Assembly: GCA_050949825.1 (NCBI GenBank)
Contig: JBMNGL010000007.1
Span: 62,001-126,000 of the forward strand
Source of the DNA: DTU019 sp050949825
Lineage (GTDB): Bacteria > Bacillota > Syntrophomonadia > Syntrophomonadales > Syntrophomonadaceae
Direction of reading: 5' to 3'
DNA length: 64,000 nucleotides
Each line of letters opens with the position of its first letter. Within the stretch, counting starts at the first letter, position 1. The position numbers were made by a program, and so were the translations under genes. The notes under the pieces are model-generated. The model did not search any database. It worked only from the letters and a program-made list of their open reading frames with translations, and had not been told where the DNA came from. Of this stretch, positions 1 through 7,443 are shown piece by piece.

Positions 1-658
1 GGGATTTAATCCGCCCCTGCCTGGAGATATAGCCGCCCACCAGGCAGCGGATTTGCTGCTGACACTTAATTTTGTACCAGTGATGGTGCTTTTTGCCAGA
101 CAGGTAAGGACTATGGATTGCTTTGGCCACAATTCCCTCCAGACCCGCCTGCCTGACACGCTCGTATAAAGCCTGGCCATCGTCAAAGTCATCAATAAGA
201 TGGAAACGGTGTTCCGGGTGTGGGAGGAAAAGCCGACGCAGCCTGTGCAGGCGTTCCTGCAAGGGGAGACTTAACAGGCTTTCATCATCAATCTGCAGCA
301 AGTCGAATATCACATAATCCACCGGCAAAGAGCTTTTCAGGAAATCGATGCGCGACTGCACGCGCGTATTATCTCGCTGCATCACACTGGGAAAATCGGG
401 TCCCGACTCCTTCATGACCACCACTTCGCCATCAACAATAAATGAATGGGACGGGAAGGAGCCTGGTAAGGCCTGCAACTCGGGGTATTGGGCGGTACGC
501 TCGTGCCCGCGCTTGTTGATCAAGCGAACCCGATCTGCACCCGCCAAAGTGATCATGCGCACCCCGTCCCATTTAACCTGATAGAGATAATCCGGTGAAG
601 AGGGTATATCCCGGGCAGGGAGCGGTTCCATGGGTTGAAAGTCCAGCCCGGGATTCAT
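1..658 (-). CDS. ligD: ATP-dependent DNA ligase, LigD ligase-domain type (3' end outside window)
   Basis: Seals DNA nicks using ATP; in bacteria this ligase type works with Ku in non-homologous end joining. The reading frame was translated from the minus strand. The adenylation motif KWDGVR lies at residues 29-34 (Lys29 would carry AMP), followed by DGEVVV and, near the window edge, EGIVAK and WYKIKC, which are nucleotidyltransferase motifs III-V. The ATG overlaps the Ku stop codon by 4 bases (ATGA), so the two are translationally coupled. About 219 codons are visible; the OB-fold end is cut off. Polymerase or nuclease domains of a full LigD are not N-terminal here, and whether any follow cannot be seen. 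Confidence 0.88.
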   Translation of the reverse strand, partial: MNPGLDFQPMEPLPARDIPSSPDYLYQVKWDGVRMITLAGADRVRLINKRGHERTAQYPELQALPGSFPSHSFIVDGEVVVMKESGPDFPSVMQRDNTRVQSRIDFLKSSLPVDYVIFDLLQIDDESLLSLPLQERLHRLRRLFLPHPEHRFHLIDDFDDGQALYERVRQAGLEGIVAKAIHSPYLSGKKHHHWYKIKCQQQIRCLVGGYISRQGRIKS

Positions 659-1512
659 GAGGTCCTGGCCGGGGCAGTCTTTTTGCTGCTCCTTTTTCGC
701 GGCCGGGCCGCGGCAGATTCTTTTTTGCCCTGTCCGCGGCTTTGTTCAGACAGTTTTACGCTTTCACGCAAAGCCTCCATTAAATCAACAATGTTGCTGG
801 GCTGTGCAGGACGATCAGGGGTCACCAGCTCCTGATCATTGACCCGGGCGGTAATCAGCTCCCATAAGGCCTGGCGATATTCATCCTGGTATTTATCGGG
901 GTCAAAGCTGGTGGACAGGTTCTCTATTAAATTAACCGCCATCTTGATCTCATTTTCATGCAAAAGGTTTTCATTGATACCAGAAGCCAGCACAGCGTCG
1001 GATCTGATTTCATCAGGGTAAAAGATGGTTTCCATGACCAGCAGTTGCCCTTTGCAACGAATCACTGCCAGGGCTGATTTACTGCGGATCACCACCTTGG
1101 CGATGGCTATCTTGCCTGTGGTTTTCATGGCGTTAACCAGCAGGGCGTATGCCTTTTCCCCACCCGGACTGGCTTGCAGGTAATAACTTTTATCATAGTA
1201 GATCGGGTCTACCTCGGACAACTCCACAAAGTCCAGAATATCAATAGTTTTGGTATTCACGGCAGGGATGCGTTCCAAATCCTCATCGGGAATAACCACA
1301 TAAGTGCCCTTGTGGTACTCATAACCGCGCACGATGTCGCTGCTGCTGATTTCCTTCTGGCAACGGGGACAGTATTTATGATATTCAACCGGCCCCAGGC
1401 ATTCTTTGTGCAGATAATTAAACTTTATATCCTTATGTTCAGTGGCGGCATACATGTTTACGGGGATATTGACCAGTCCAAAACTGACTGCGCCTTTCCA
1501 GAGTGTTCTCAT
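655..1512 (-). CDS. ku: Ku homodimer DNA end-binding protein
   Basis: Bacterial Ku binds DNA double-strand ends as a ring-shaped homodimer and recruits the LigD ligase. The family signature SFGLVNIPV is at residues 10-18, the Cys pattern C38/C48-x2-C51 follows, and the core runs to about residue 255. The tail from about residue 260 is rich in Lys/Arg/Ala, as expected for the variable basic C-terminal extension that contacts DNA. At 285 residues it has normal family length. It is first in a two-gene operon with the ligase. In spore formers this pair often protects DNA during dormancy and germination; that role is inferred here. Confidence 0.95.
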   Translation of the reverse strand: MRTLWKGAVSFGLVNIPVNMYAATEHKDIKFNYLHKECLGPVEYHKYCPRCQKEISSSDIVRGYEYHKGTYVVIPDEDLERIPAVNTKTIDILDFVELSEVDPIYYDKSYYLQASPGGEKAYALLVNAMKTTGKIAIAKVVIRSKSALAVIRCKGQLLVMETIFYPDEIRSDAVLASGINENLLHENEIKMAVNLIENLSTSFDPDKYQDEYRQALWELITARVNDQELVTPDRPAQPSNIVDLMEALRESVKLSEQSRGQGKKESAAARPRKRSSKKTAPARTS

Positions 1513-1690
1513 TAATCATCACCTTAGCCTGATTTGATGTATGTATAGCTTTGATAAGCAGGCCGGTAATTATGCTTGCCAGGACAAAAATAGTGGGAAA
1601 GCTGCGGGTATGTTGTCATCAAGCCTATTTTACGGTATATTAATCGAGGGTTAATATAGCTGTTTTTATTAAGGGGAAGGGATGTTGCGC

Positions 1691-2875
1691 ATGAGTATAC
1701 TACCAGATTATATTGGCGTTTCGGCTTTTGGCCTTAAAATGGGAATTATTGTACCGGGCAGTGATGTGGTGGCAATGATAGGGGAAGCCCTGGCTAAATG
1801 TGCCCGGGACGGCTTGCTGGATGATGGTGATACGGTGTGTGTGACGGAATCGGTGGTGGCCAGAGCACAGAACAACTACGTAACTACCGCCGATATTGCT
1901 GAAGAAGTTCGCAAAAAACTGCAGCTTGGCCCGACAGGACGCATTGGGGTGCTGTTTCCCATCCTCAGCCGTAACCGTTTTGCTTTGATACTAAAGGGCC
2001 TGGCGGCGGCAGTGCCTCAGGGTGAAGTGGTGGTTCAACTTTCCTATCCCTCTGATGAGGTGGGCAATCAGCTTTTGCCATATGATTTTCACGAAACCCT
2101 GGGCAAATGCGAAGGAGAACTGATTCTGCTGGAGGACCTTGGTGAGGAACGCTTTCTGCATCCCATCACCCAGGTCGATTACATCGAATTATATAATCAA
2201 ATCGTCACAGCGCAGGGAGCAGCCTGCCAACTGATCCTCTGCAATGATCCTCTGCAAATATGCAATTATGGATTGGATGCGGTGGTGGTGGCCAATGTTC
2301 ATAACCGCCTCCGCACCCGGGAGAAGCTGATCGAAAAAGGTGTTAATTGTATTACGCTGCAGGACCTTTGTAACAGTGGCGCACAGAGCTGGTCGGAGTG
2401 GGGCCTGTTAGGCAGCAATCTTTCCTCCGGGGATAAGCTTAAGCTGGCGCCACGCGACTGTGATACACTGGCAGATCAGATTCAAGATCAGGTGGAGCGG
2501 GATTTGGGTAAGAAGGTGGAAGTCATCATATATGGGGACGGTGCCTATCGTGATCCATCTACCGGCATATATGAATTGGCAGACCCTCAACCCACCTTTG
2601 GCATGACCAAGGGTCTGCGCGGCCAGTATCGTGAAGGCTTGAAATATAAATATGTGGTAGATAAGATGTTGGACGAAGGCCATGACATAGAGACCATTGC
2701 CCAGCATATTCAAGCCCTCAAAAATGAGCATTTTGACCGCACCAGCATTGAAGCTGAGGGCACCACCCCCAGAAAATCTGAAGACCTTTTATCCAGCCTG
2801 GCCGACCTGGTAAGCGGCTCGGCTGATGCCGGAACACCCTGCATATTAATCAAGGGTTTCTTACGCAAGAACTGA
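1691..2875 (+). CDS. CofE-like (coenzyme F420-0:L-glutamate ligase family) protein
   Basis: Resembles the family that adds gamma-linked glutamate to F420-0, judged by overall pattern: an N-terminal beta-rich part ending in DGDTVCVTESVVARAQ, then SRNRF and a DD/GDG-containing C-terminal half with IYGDGAYRDP. About 394 residues. An in-frame ATG at 1682 touches the purine-rich ribosome site at 1671-1681, so the ATG at 1691 (about 9 bases downstream) is the better start. No other F420 genes are in the window, and many Clostridia lack F420, so the substrate may be different. It is a single gene followed by a repeat copy. Confidence 0.7.
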   Translation: MSILPDYIGVSAFGLKMGIIVPGSDVVAMIGEALAKCARDGLLDDGDTVCVTESVVARAQNNYVTTADIAEEVRKKLQLGPTGRIGVLFPILSRNRFALILKGLAAAVPQGEVVVQLSYPSDEVGNQLLPYDFHETLGKCEGELILLEDLGEERFLHPITQVDYIELYNQIVTAQGAACQLILCNDPLQICNYGLDAVVVANVHNRLRTREKLIEKGVNCITLQDLCNSGAQSWSEWGLLGSNLSSGDKLKLAPRDCDTLADQIQDQVERDLGKKVEVIIYGDGAYRDPSTGIYELADPQPTFGMTKGLRGQYREGLKYKYVVDKMLDEGHDIETIAQHIQALKNEHFDRTSIEAEGTTPRKSEDLLSSLADLVSGSADAGTPCILIKGFLRKN

Positions 2876-2918
2876 CAATAGTATGGATGAGGCCCCCGGT
2901 GTATCTAAAGAACCGCAA

Positions 2919-3030
2919 ACGCCCTTTCGCCGTTTGCCTTCGCAGGGTGTTGCTACCATGCTACGTATAACGGCTCCTATATATTTATACATTCAAACAA
3001 CGTAATTGAGTTTTTTTGCAGGGGCATCAC
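2919..3030 (+). repeat. Dispersed intergenic repeat, copy A
   Basis: About 110 bases that match copies at 8714-8834 and 57939-58060. Shared blocks include CCCTTTCGCCG, TTCGCAGGGTGTTGCT, CCATGCTACGT and TATTTATACATTCAAACAA, ending in TTTTGCAGGGGCATCAC. It carries the right end of the element only; no left end is visible between it and the upstream stop codon. Confidence 0.85.
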
Positions 3031-3146
3031 GGTTCAATATCAAAATCAGGGCCATTGTACCGCCGGCAATAGTTTTAATGCAGCCCGGTAGTGCAGCGGT
3101 GTGATACAATAAGAAATAGCACATGGTGATAGGAGGAATGCCATAT

Positions 3147-3251
3147 ATGGAGGAAATGATTAAACAGGTAAAAATGGAAACGCTGCGCACGATAGTCTGG
3201 GTGCTGATCTCATGTTCAATTGCCGGGGCGGTATACTATCTGCTCTGGTAA
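3147..3251 (+). CDS. 34-residue single-pass membrane peptide, unknown function
   Basis: A very short frame with good signals: AGGAGG at 3131-3136, ATG at 3147 and a strong terminator 20 bases after the stop. The product has a short charged N-terminus (MEEMIKQVKMETLR) and one hydrophobic helix rich in Ile/Val/Leu/Trp that ends at the C-terminus (YYLLW), so it is predicted to insert in the membrane with its N-terminus in the cytoplasm. An ATG at 3138 is too close to the ribosome site. I do not recognise a family. Coding status is inferred from the signals and helix, not from homology. Confidence 0.5.
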   Translation: MEEMIKQVKMETLRTIVWVLISCSIAGAVYYLLW

Positions 3252-3270
3252 AACCATTATGGCAAAATAG

Positions 3271-3303
3271 ACGGGAGGATCAATCTGATGCTCCCGTTTT
3301 TTT
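3271..3303 (+). terminator. Rho-independent terminator after the small membrane peptide
   Basis: Stem ACGGGAG/CTCCCGT separated by a 13-base loop and followed by a run of seven or more T. It separates the small peptide gene from the promoter of the CsoR-type repressor. Confidence 0.85.
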
Positions 3304-3319
3304 AATGGAGATTTTGTTA

Positions 3320-3348
3320 TTGACAGTGGCTTCTTTTTAACATATACT
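3320..3348 (+). promoter_or_regulatory. SigA-type promoter of the csoR-trx operon
   Basis: TTGACA at 3320-3325, a 17-base spacer and TATACT at 3343-3348, close to consensus. The start of transcription would fall near 3355, directly before an inverted repeat that overlaps the leader. Confidence 0.8.
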
Positions 3349-3358
3349 GGCTTCAAAG

Positions 3359-3375
3359 ATACCCGAGGGGGGTAT
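3359..3375. promoter_or_regulatory. Putative CsoR-type operator
   Basis: Inverted repeat ATACCC-GAGGG-GGGTAT, the AT-flanked GC-tract layout known for CsoR/CstR family sites. It lies just downstream of the -10 box and covers the predicted transcript start, so bound repressor would block its own operon. The match is by eye. Confidence 0.6.
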
Positions 3376-3379
3376 AGTG

Positions 3380-3652
3380 ATGGCAGCAGAAAAAGAGGAG
3401 GTCAGCCGGGATCTACTGGTGAGATTGCGGCGCATCGAAGGCCAGGTAAGGGGCTTGCAGAGAATGATTGAGGAAGAAAATGAGTGCAGCCAAATACTGA
3501 ATCAAGTTGCTGCAGTTCGATCAGCACTGAACCGGGTGGGAATGATCATATTTCAGCATCATTCTCGGGAATGTATTTTAAAGGCAGTAGATCAGGGTCA
3601 AACGGAAAGCATCGATGAAATCGTGAGCCTAATGGGCAGACTAATGAAATAA
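3380..3652 (+). CDS. csoR: CsoR/DUF156 family metal- or sulfide-sensing transcriptional repressor
   Basis: Small all-helical tetrameric repressor. The signature RLRRIEGQVRGLQRMIEE is at the N-terminus. Counting from the GTG at 3377 as residue 1, the sensing residues are Cys37, His62 and Cys66 (in HHSREC), the C-H-C set used by copper-sensing CsoR rather than the C-C pair of persulfide-sensing CstR. The ATG at 3380 is preferred to the adjacent GTG because it is better spaced from the G-rich ribosome site at 3367-3372. It sits behind a strong promoter with a CsoR-like operator and is followed after 17 bases by thioredoxin, so autoregulation is likely. The true inducer (Cu(I), sulfide or other) is not certain. 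Confidence 0.88.
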   Translation: MAAEKEEVSRDLLVRLRRIEGQVRGLQRMIEEENECSQILNQVAAVRSALNRVGMIIFQHHSRECILKAVDQGQTESIDEIVSLMGRLMK

Positions 3653-3669
3653 ATAGGAGGGATCGGTTT

Positions 3670-3996
3670 ATGAGTACGGTAATTGATTTAAACGAAGGCA
3701 ATTTTGAAAAAGAAGTATTGCAGTCAAACATGCCGGTGTTGGTGGATTTCTGGGCACCCTGGTGTGGACCCTGCCGAATGGTTGGACCTATTGTAGAGGA
3801 TTTGGCCCGGGAAAATCAAGGCCGCCTGCAAGTCTCCAAGTTAAATGTGGATGAGAATCAAACCCTTGCCAACCGCTTCAGTGTTCGTAGCATCCCTACC
3901 CTGGTGCTTTTTAAAAATGGGCAGGAAGTTAAGCGTATTGTCGGCGCGCAAGGCAAAGCACAACTACAGAAGACCATTGATGAGGTCATCGGTTAG
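3670..3996 (+). CDS. trxA: Thioredoxin
   Basis: Cytoplasmic dithiol reductase of 108 residues, normal length. The active site WCGPC is at residues 31-35 (Cys32 and Cys35), and the cis-proline motif is in SIPTL. It starts 17 bases after the repressor stop with TAGGAGGG as ribosome site, so it is cotranscribed with the CsoR-type gene. A thioredoxin under a CsoR-family regulator suggests a role in metal or reactive-sulfur stress, which is inference. Confidence 0.95.
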   Translation: MSTVIDLNEGNFEKEVLQSNMPVLVDFWAPWCGPCRMVGPIVEDLARENQGRLQVSKLNVDENQTLANRFSVRSIPTLVLFKNGQEVKRIVGAQGKAQLQKTIDEVIG

Positions 3997-4008
3997 CAAT
4001 GGCATGCA

Positions 4009-4045
4009 GAGCCGGTCTCTTAAAAAGAGGCCGGCTCCGGTATTA
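4009..4045. terminator. Bidirectional terminator between convergent genes
   Basis: Hairpin GAGCCGGTCTCTT...AAGAGGCCGGCTC (4009-4037), with a T-rich tail on the plus strand and an A-rich flank read as T on the minus strand. It serves thioredoxin and the convergent small gene. Confidence 0.7.
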
Positions 4046-4285
4046 TTATTCTTCCAGCAAGGCCAGCAGGTCAGCCTGGCTGATACTAAGCTGCCCCTCT
4101 TCCAGGCATTGCAGGAGACGGATGATAATGTCCTTGATAGCATGGCCATTCGTTTCCTCCGTCACCTCATAACTACACTGGTGTTCCCCTTCAGTCCCGG
4201 TCAGGTACTGGCACTCCCTACAGACTAAACCCAATACCGACCCCTGCTGCAGGGGGCAAAAATTAAAATAACGCAAATCCAACAT
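4046..4285 (-). CDS. Conserved-looking small protein, unknown function
   Basis: About 79 residues. It has four Cys (FNFCPL, VCRECQ, HQCSYE) in its first half, then an amphipathic helical half (IKDIIIRLLQCLEEGQL, ISQADLLALLEE). The CxxC and spaced Cys suggest a small metal site. Reading back, GAGGAAGG precedes the ATG at 4285 by about 9 bases, while the ATG at 4294 would touch it, so the later start is chosen. It ends at a shared terminator. I do not recognise the family; ordered composition, a ribosome site and a terminator support it being real. Confidence 0.55.
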   Translation of the reverse strand: MLDLRYFNFCPLQQGSVLGLVCRECQYLTGTEGEHQCSYEVTEETNGHAIKDIIIRLLQCLEEGQLSISQADLLALLEE

Positions 4286-4310
4286 TGTACACATCCTTCC
4301 TCAAGCGCAG

Positions 4311-4700
4311 CCCTGTCATCCTGAGCTTAGATTCTTTGTTTCATTCAGGATAAGATTCTTCGCTGCGCTCAGAATTCTCATGTATTACCCACACCACGAT
4401 AAATGAAAACGTTGCTCCTGATATACAATCCTTCGGGTGTTGCCCCCTGGTGTCATCCTGAGCCCCTCTGGTGTCATCCTGAGCCCCTCTGGTGTCATCC
4501 TGAGCCCCTCTGGTGTCATCCTGAGCGGAGCGAAGGATCTTCACCCGGGAGTTGTCCGCTTCTCGAAAGATCCTTCGGGCGCTGCCCTCAGGATGACAAA
4601 AACAGGGACTTTCATAACAAAGACAGGAGCGTAGCCCTTGAAGATAACAAAAACAGGGGCTTTAATAGCAATGACAACCTTGTTTGCTGGGTGTTGCTAT
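4311..4700. repeat. REP-like intergenic repeat cluster (GTCATCCTGAGC family)
   Basis: Gene-free stretch between two minus-strand genes, packed with copies of TGTCATCCTGAGC and its complement GCTCAGGATGACA, with CGAAGGATCTT / AAGATCCTTCG stems that can fold into hairpins. A second part repeats AACAGGGACTTTCATA-type sequence twice. A related block lies at 16340-16500 in opposite arrangement. Such repeats are common between genes of thermophilic and syntrophic Clostridia; no protein-coding signal was seen. Confidence 0.8.
4449..4532 (+). repeat. 21-bp tandem repeat (three full and one partial unit)
   Basis: The unit GGTGTCATCCTGAGCCCCTC followed by T is repeated exactly at 4449, 4470 and 4491, with a fourth copy from 4512 that diverges after GAGC into the REP hairpin. 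Units are directly adjacent with no spacers, so this is a local tandem expansion of the REP core. Confidence 0.9.
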
Positions 4701-4751
4701 GTTCCTCGGCACTCAAACCAGTCCAACTTGAACCTGAAGACAGGACCGCTA

Positions 4752-6086
4752 TTAAGATTGCGAGCCTGGGGGGCTGTTTTTCAATTTCTTCAGCATCATA
4801 TTTATGTTTGCTTCATAACCCTGCATACTGGGGTGATAAAACTTTTTGCCTTGATACTCCAGGGGTAAATATTCCTGTTGCACATAACCACCATAATCAT
4901 GAGGATACTTGTAGCCCCGCCCCTTGCCCAATAAGCTCCGTGCTTTGGAATGGGAGCTGTCAGCCAGATGGGCCGGGACAGTAACCGTAGGCCCGCTGCG
5001 GACAGCTGCCATAGCCTCATCAATGGCCGCTTTGCTGGAATTACTCTTGGGTGCAGTGGCCAGGTACAGGGTGGCTTCAGCCAATGGTATGCGGGCTTCG
5101 GGCATGCCTATAAACTCAACCGCTGCAGCGACGGCCTGAACCAGGGGCAAGGCATGGGGATCAGCCAGACCGATATCCTCCGCGGCATGAATGAGCAGGC
5201 GTCTGGCTATATAAACCGGATCTTCGCCACCCTCCAACATGCTGGCCAGCCAAAAGATGGCAGCATCAGGGTCAGAGCCGCGAATGCTTTTTATGAAAGC
5301 AGAGATGCTGTCATAATGACAGTTCCCCCGTTGATCATATTTCAGGCGGGGGCGGTCAACTACCAGGGCAATATCTTCCTGCCTTATATGCCAGGGACGG
5401 CTCAAGGGATGAGATGAATTAACCAGGGTTTCCAGGATATTGAGAGCGGTTCGGGCATCTCCTTTGGCATGCTCAATGATTAGAGCTTGAGCATCTTCCG
5501 CCAGGGTTATGCTATACCGGCCCAGACCTCTCTGGCCATCGCTTAAGGCCCGGTTTATAATGTTGCTGATGGCCTGATCATCCAGAGCCTTCAGCACATA
5601 CAGTTTGACCCGGGATAAAAGCGCATTATTGATTTCATAGAGCGGATTTTCTGTGGTGGCTCCAATCAAGATGATGGTGCCGTCTTCAACCAGGGGCAGC
5701 AGTACATCCTGCTGGCTTTTATTAAAACGGTGCACCTCGTCCACAAAGAGGATGGTCTTTTGCTGATAGTATTTAAAGCGGGATGCGGCATCTGCGCCCA
5801 TTTTTCTTATGTCGCTCACCCCGGCCGATACTGCCTGCAATTGCACAAAGTGCGCCCGGGTGCGGTCTGCTATAATTCGTGCCAGGCTGGTCTTACCGGT
5901 TCCCGGGGGGCCATATAGAATCATTGAGGTCAAGGCATCGTGCTCAATCAGGTTGCGCAATATTGAACCCGGGGCCAACAGATGGGCTTGACCCTCCAAT
6001 TCATCCAGATCATGGGGCCGCATGCGAAAGGCCAGCGGTGCTTGTTGGCCTTGCTGTAATTGGGGGTTATAATCAAATAAATCCAT
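4752..6086 (-). CDS. rarA: Replication-associated recombination protein RarA (MgsA) AAA ATPase
   Basis: Clamp-loader-related ATPase acting at stalled replication forks. Walker A GPPGTGKT is at residues 59-66, Walker B is ILFVDEVHRF, sensor 1 is GATTENP, and the C-terminal half carries the MgsA tetramerisation region ending in YHP. About 444 residues, normal length. The frame could begin with TTG at 6092, but the ATG at 6086 is 9 bases from AAGGGG and is the better start. It is divergent from mnmA, with which it shares a 155-base intergenic region. Confidence 0.95.
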   Translation of the reverse strand: MDLFDYNPQLQQGQQAPLAFRMRPHDLDELEGQAHLLAPGSILRNLIEHDALTSMILYGPPGTGKTSLARIIADRTRAHFVQLQAVSAGVSDIRKMGADAASRFKYYQQKTILFVDEVHRFNKSQQDVLLPLVEDGTIILIGATTENPLYEINNALLSRVKLYVLKALDDQAISNIINRALSDGQRGLGRYSITLAEDAQALIIEHAKGDARTALNILETLVNSSHPLSRPWHIRQEDIALVVDRPRLKYDQRGNCHYDSISAFIKSIRGSDPDAAIFWLASMLEGGEDPVYIARRLLIHAAEDIGLADPHALPLVQAVAAAVEFIGMPEARIPLAEATLYLATAPKSNSSKAAIDEAMAAVRSGPTVTVPAHLADSSHSKARSLLGKGRGYKYPHDYGGYVQQEYLPLEYQGKKFYHPSMQGYEANINMMLKKLKNSPPGSQS

Positions 6087-6157
6087 ATCCAATTTCCCCT
6101 TAGAGGTTTTCTTCTTTCTTCATCTTAGGCGGAAAGGCTCTAGTCCGCAATGATAAT

Positions 6158-6184
6158 TTGGCTGCAGCCACTTTATAGTATAAT
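6158..6184 (+). promoter_or_regulatory. Possible promoter of mnmA
   Basis: Perfect TATAAT at 6179-6184. The best -35 is TTGGCT at 6158-6163, with a short 15-base spacer, so only the -10 box is convincing. Confidence 0.4.
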
Positions 6185-6241
6185 GTGGGTAAAGACGTTA
6201 AAAAGTATGTTAAAAAACGTACCTGATCAGGAGTTAACACC

Positions 6242-7270
6242 ATGAAAATTGGGGTGCTGCTCAGCGGAGGTGTGGATAGTGCCGTAACGGCGCTATTATT
6301 AAAACAGGCCGGTTATGAGGTCGTGGCCATCACCATGGTCAACTGGGAACAGGCAACAGCTCACCAAGCTGCACAAATGGCGAGTTTTCTGGGAATCGCC
6401 CATTATGTACTGGACTTAAGGACACAATTTGCACGAGGGATTATTGACTACTTCTGTCATACTTATCAAACGGGGGCTACCCCCAATCCTTGTGTTCGCT
6501 GCAATTCTATTATCAAGTTTGGCATGCTTTTAGATTATGCCATGGATTTGGGCTGTGAGAAGATGGCCACCGGGCATTATGCCCGGACCGATTATAATGC
6601 CGCCACCAATTTATACTCCCTTCGCCGGGGGGTGGATGATTCAAAAGACCAAAGCTATTTTCTTTACCGCTTAAACCAATCGCAATTAGCCCGCATCATG
6701 TTCCCCCTGGGTGCAATGTGTAAGGATGAGGTCTGGCAACAGGCTTATAAATATAAACTGCCCATCGCCAGGGGCCACGAAAGCCAGGAAATCTGTTTCA
6801 TTGACGGGGATTATCGCGATTTCCTTAAAACCAGGGTGTCATGCCGCCCCGGGGAGATCGTGGATCTACAGGGAAAAGTTATTGGAAGGCATCAGGGTTT
6901 GCCCTTGTATACCATTGGGCAGCGCCGGGGCATTGGTATCAGTGCGCCTGAACCGCTTTATATTGTGGATATGGTTCCTGAGAATAATCGTATTATGGCC
7001 GGACCCGATTGCAGTCTTTATCAACAGGCCCTGCGGGCGGTCGAGCTTCACTATATATCTGGACAGGAACCAGATTTGCCTCTGGCGGTAAAAGCTAAAA
7101 TCCGCTATCGGGCACCGCTGTGTGAAGCCATTATTTATCCACAGCAGTCAGGGGTGAAGGTCGAATTTGCCACGCCACAGCGAGCCATAACGAGAGGACA
7201 ATCAGTGGTTTTCTATCGACAGGATGAAGTTTTGGGAGGTGGTATTATTTCCGCTGTGTGCCATAGCTGA
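6242..7270 (+). CDS. mnmA: tRNA-specific 2-thiouridylase MnmA
   Basis: Adenylates and thiolates U34 of Lys, Glu and Gln tRNAs. The PP-loop SGGVDSAV starts at residue 8, the nucleophile region is TPNPCVRCN (Cys87; the usual Asp is Cys84), and the second catalytic Cys is Cys185 in SQEICFI. GHYAR and the YTIGQRRGIGI region match the family. At 342 residues it is short: the usual C(T/S)AxxDxxDA segment after the MxNW motif is missing, and the chain goes from NWEQATAHQ directly to the next helix. This short form is also found in other Clostridia as far as I know. It stands alone, with GATCAGGAG before the ATG. Confidence 0.9.
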   Translation: MKIGVLLSGGVDSAVTALLLKQAGYEVVAITMVNWEQATAHQAAQMASFLGIAHYVLDLRTQFARGIIDYFCHTYQTGATPNPCVRCNSIIKFGMLLDYAMDLGCEKMATGHYARTDYNAATNLYSLRRGVDDSKDQSYFLYRLNQSQLARIMFPLGAMCKDEVWQQAYKYKLPIARGHESQEICFIDGDYRDFLKTRVSCRPGEIVDLQGKVIGRHQGLPLYTIGQRRGIGISAPEPLYIVDMVPENNRIMAGPDCSLYQQALRAVELHYISGQEPDLPLAVKAKIRYRAPLCEAIIYPQQSGVKVEFATPQRAITRGQSVVFYRQDEVLGGGIISAVCHS

Positions 7271-7443
7271 CGCTTTTGCTCTATCATGTTAGAAGCACAT
7301 TCCGGTATATAAATAAAAAAGGGATGTTACCGTCAAATGTGAGGGGCAGATATATAGAGAGACAGAACTCACCAACAGAGAGCTATTAACAGTACTGGGG
7401 GTTAGATAAAAAACGTATAGCGAGTTAGGGAGGGAGTATATTA

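Noticed and set aside
4449..4532. Tandem units that might be taken for a CRISPR array
   Set aside because: The 21-bp units are directly adjacent with no spacers and are part of a REP-like block; no cas genes are near.
4403..4984. A 193-codon frame through the repeat block
   Set aside because: It is made of tandem repeat translation and runs opposite rarA.
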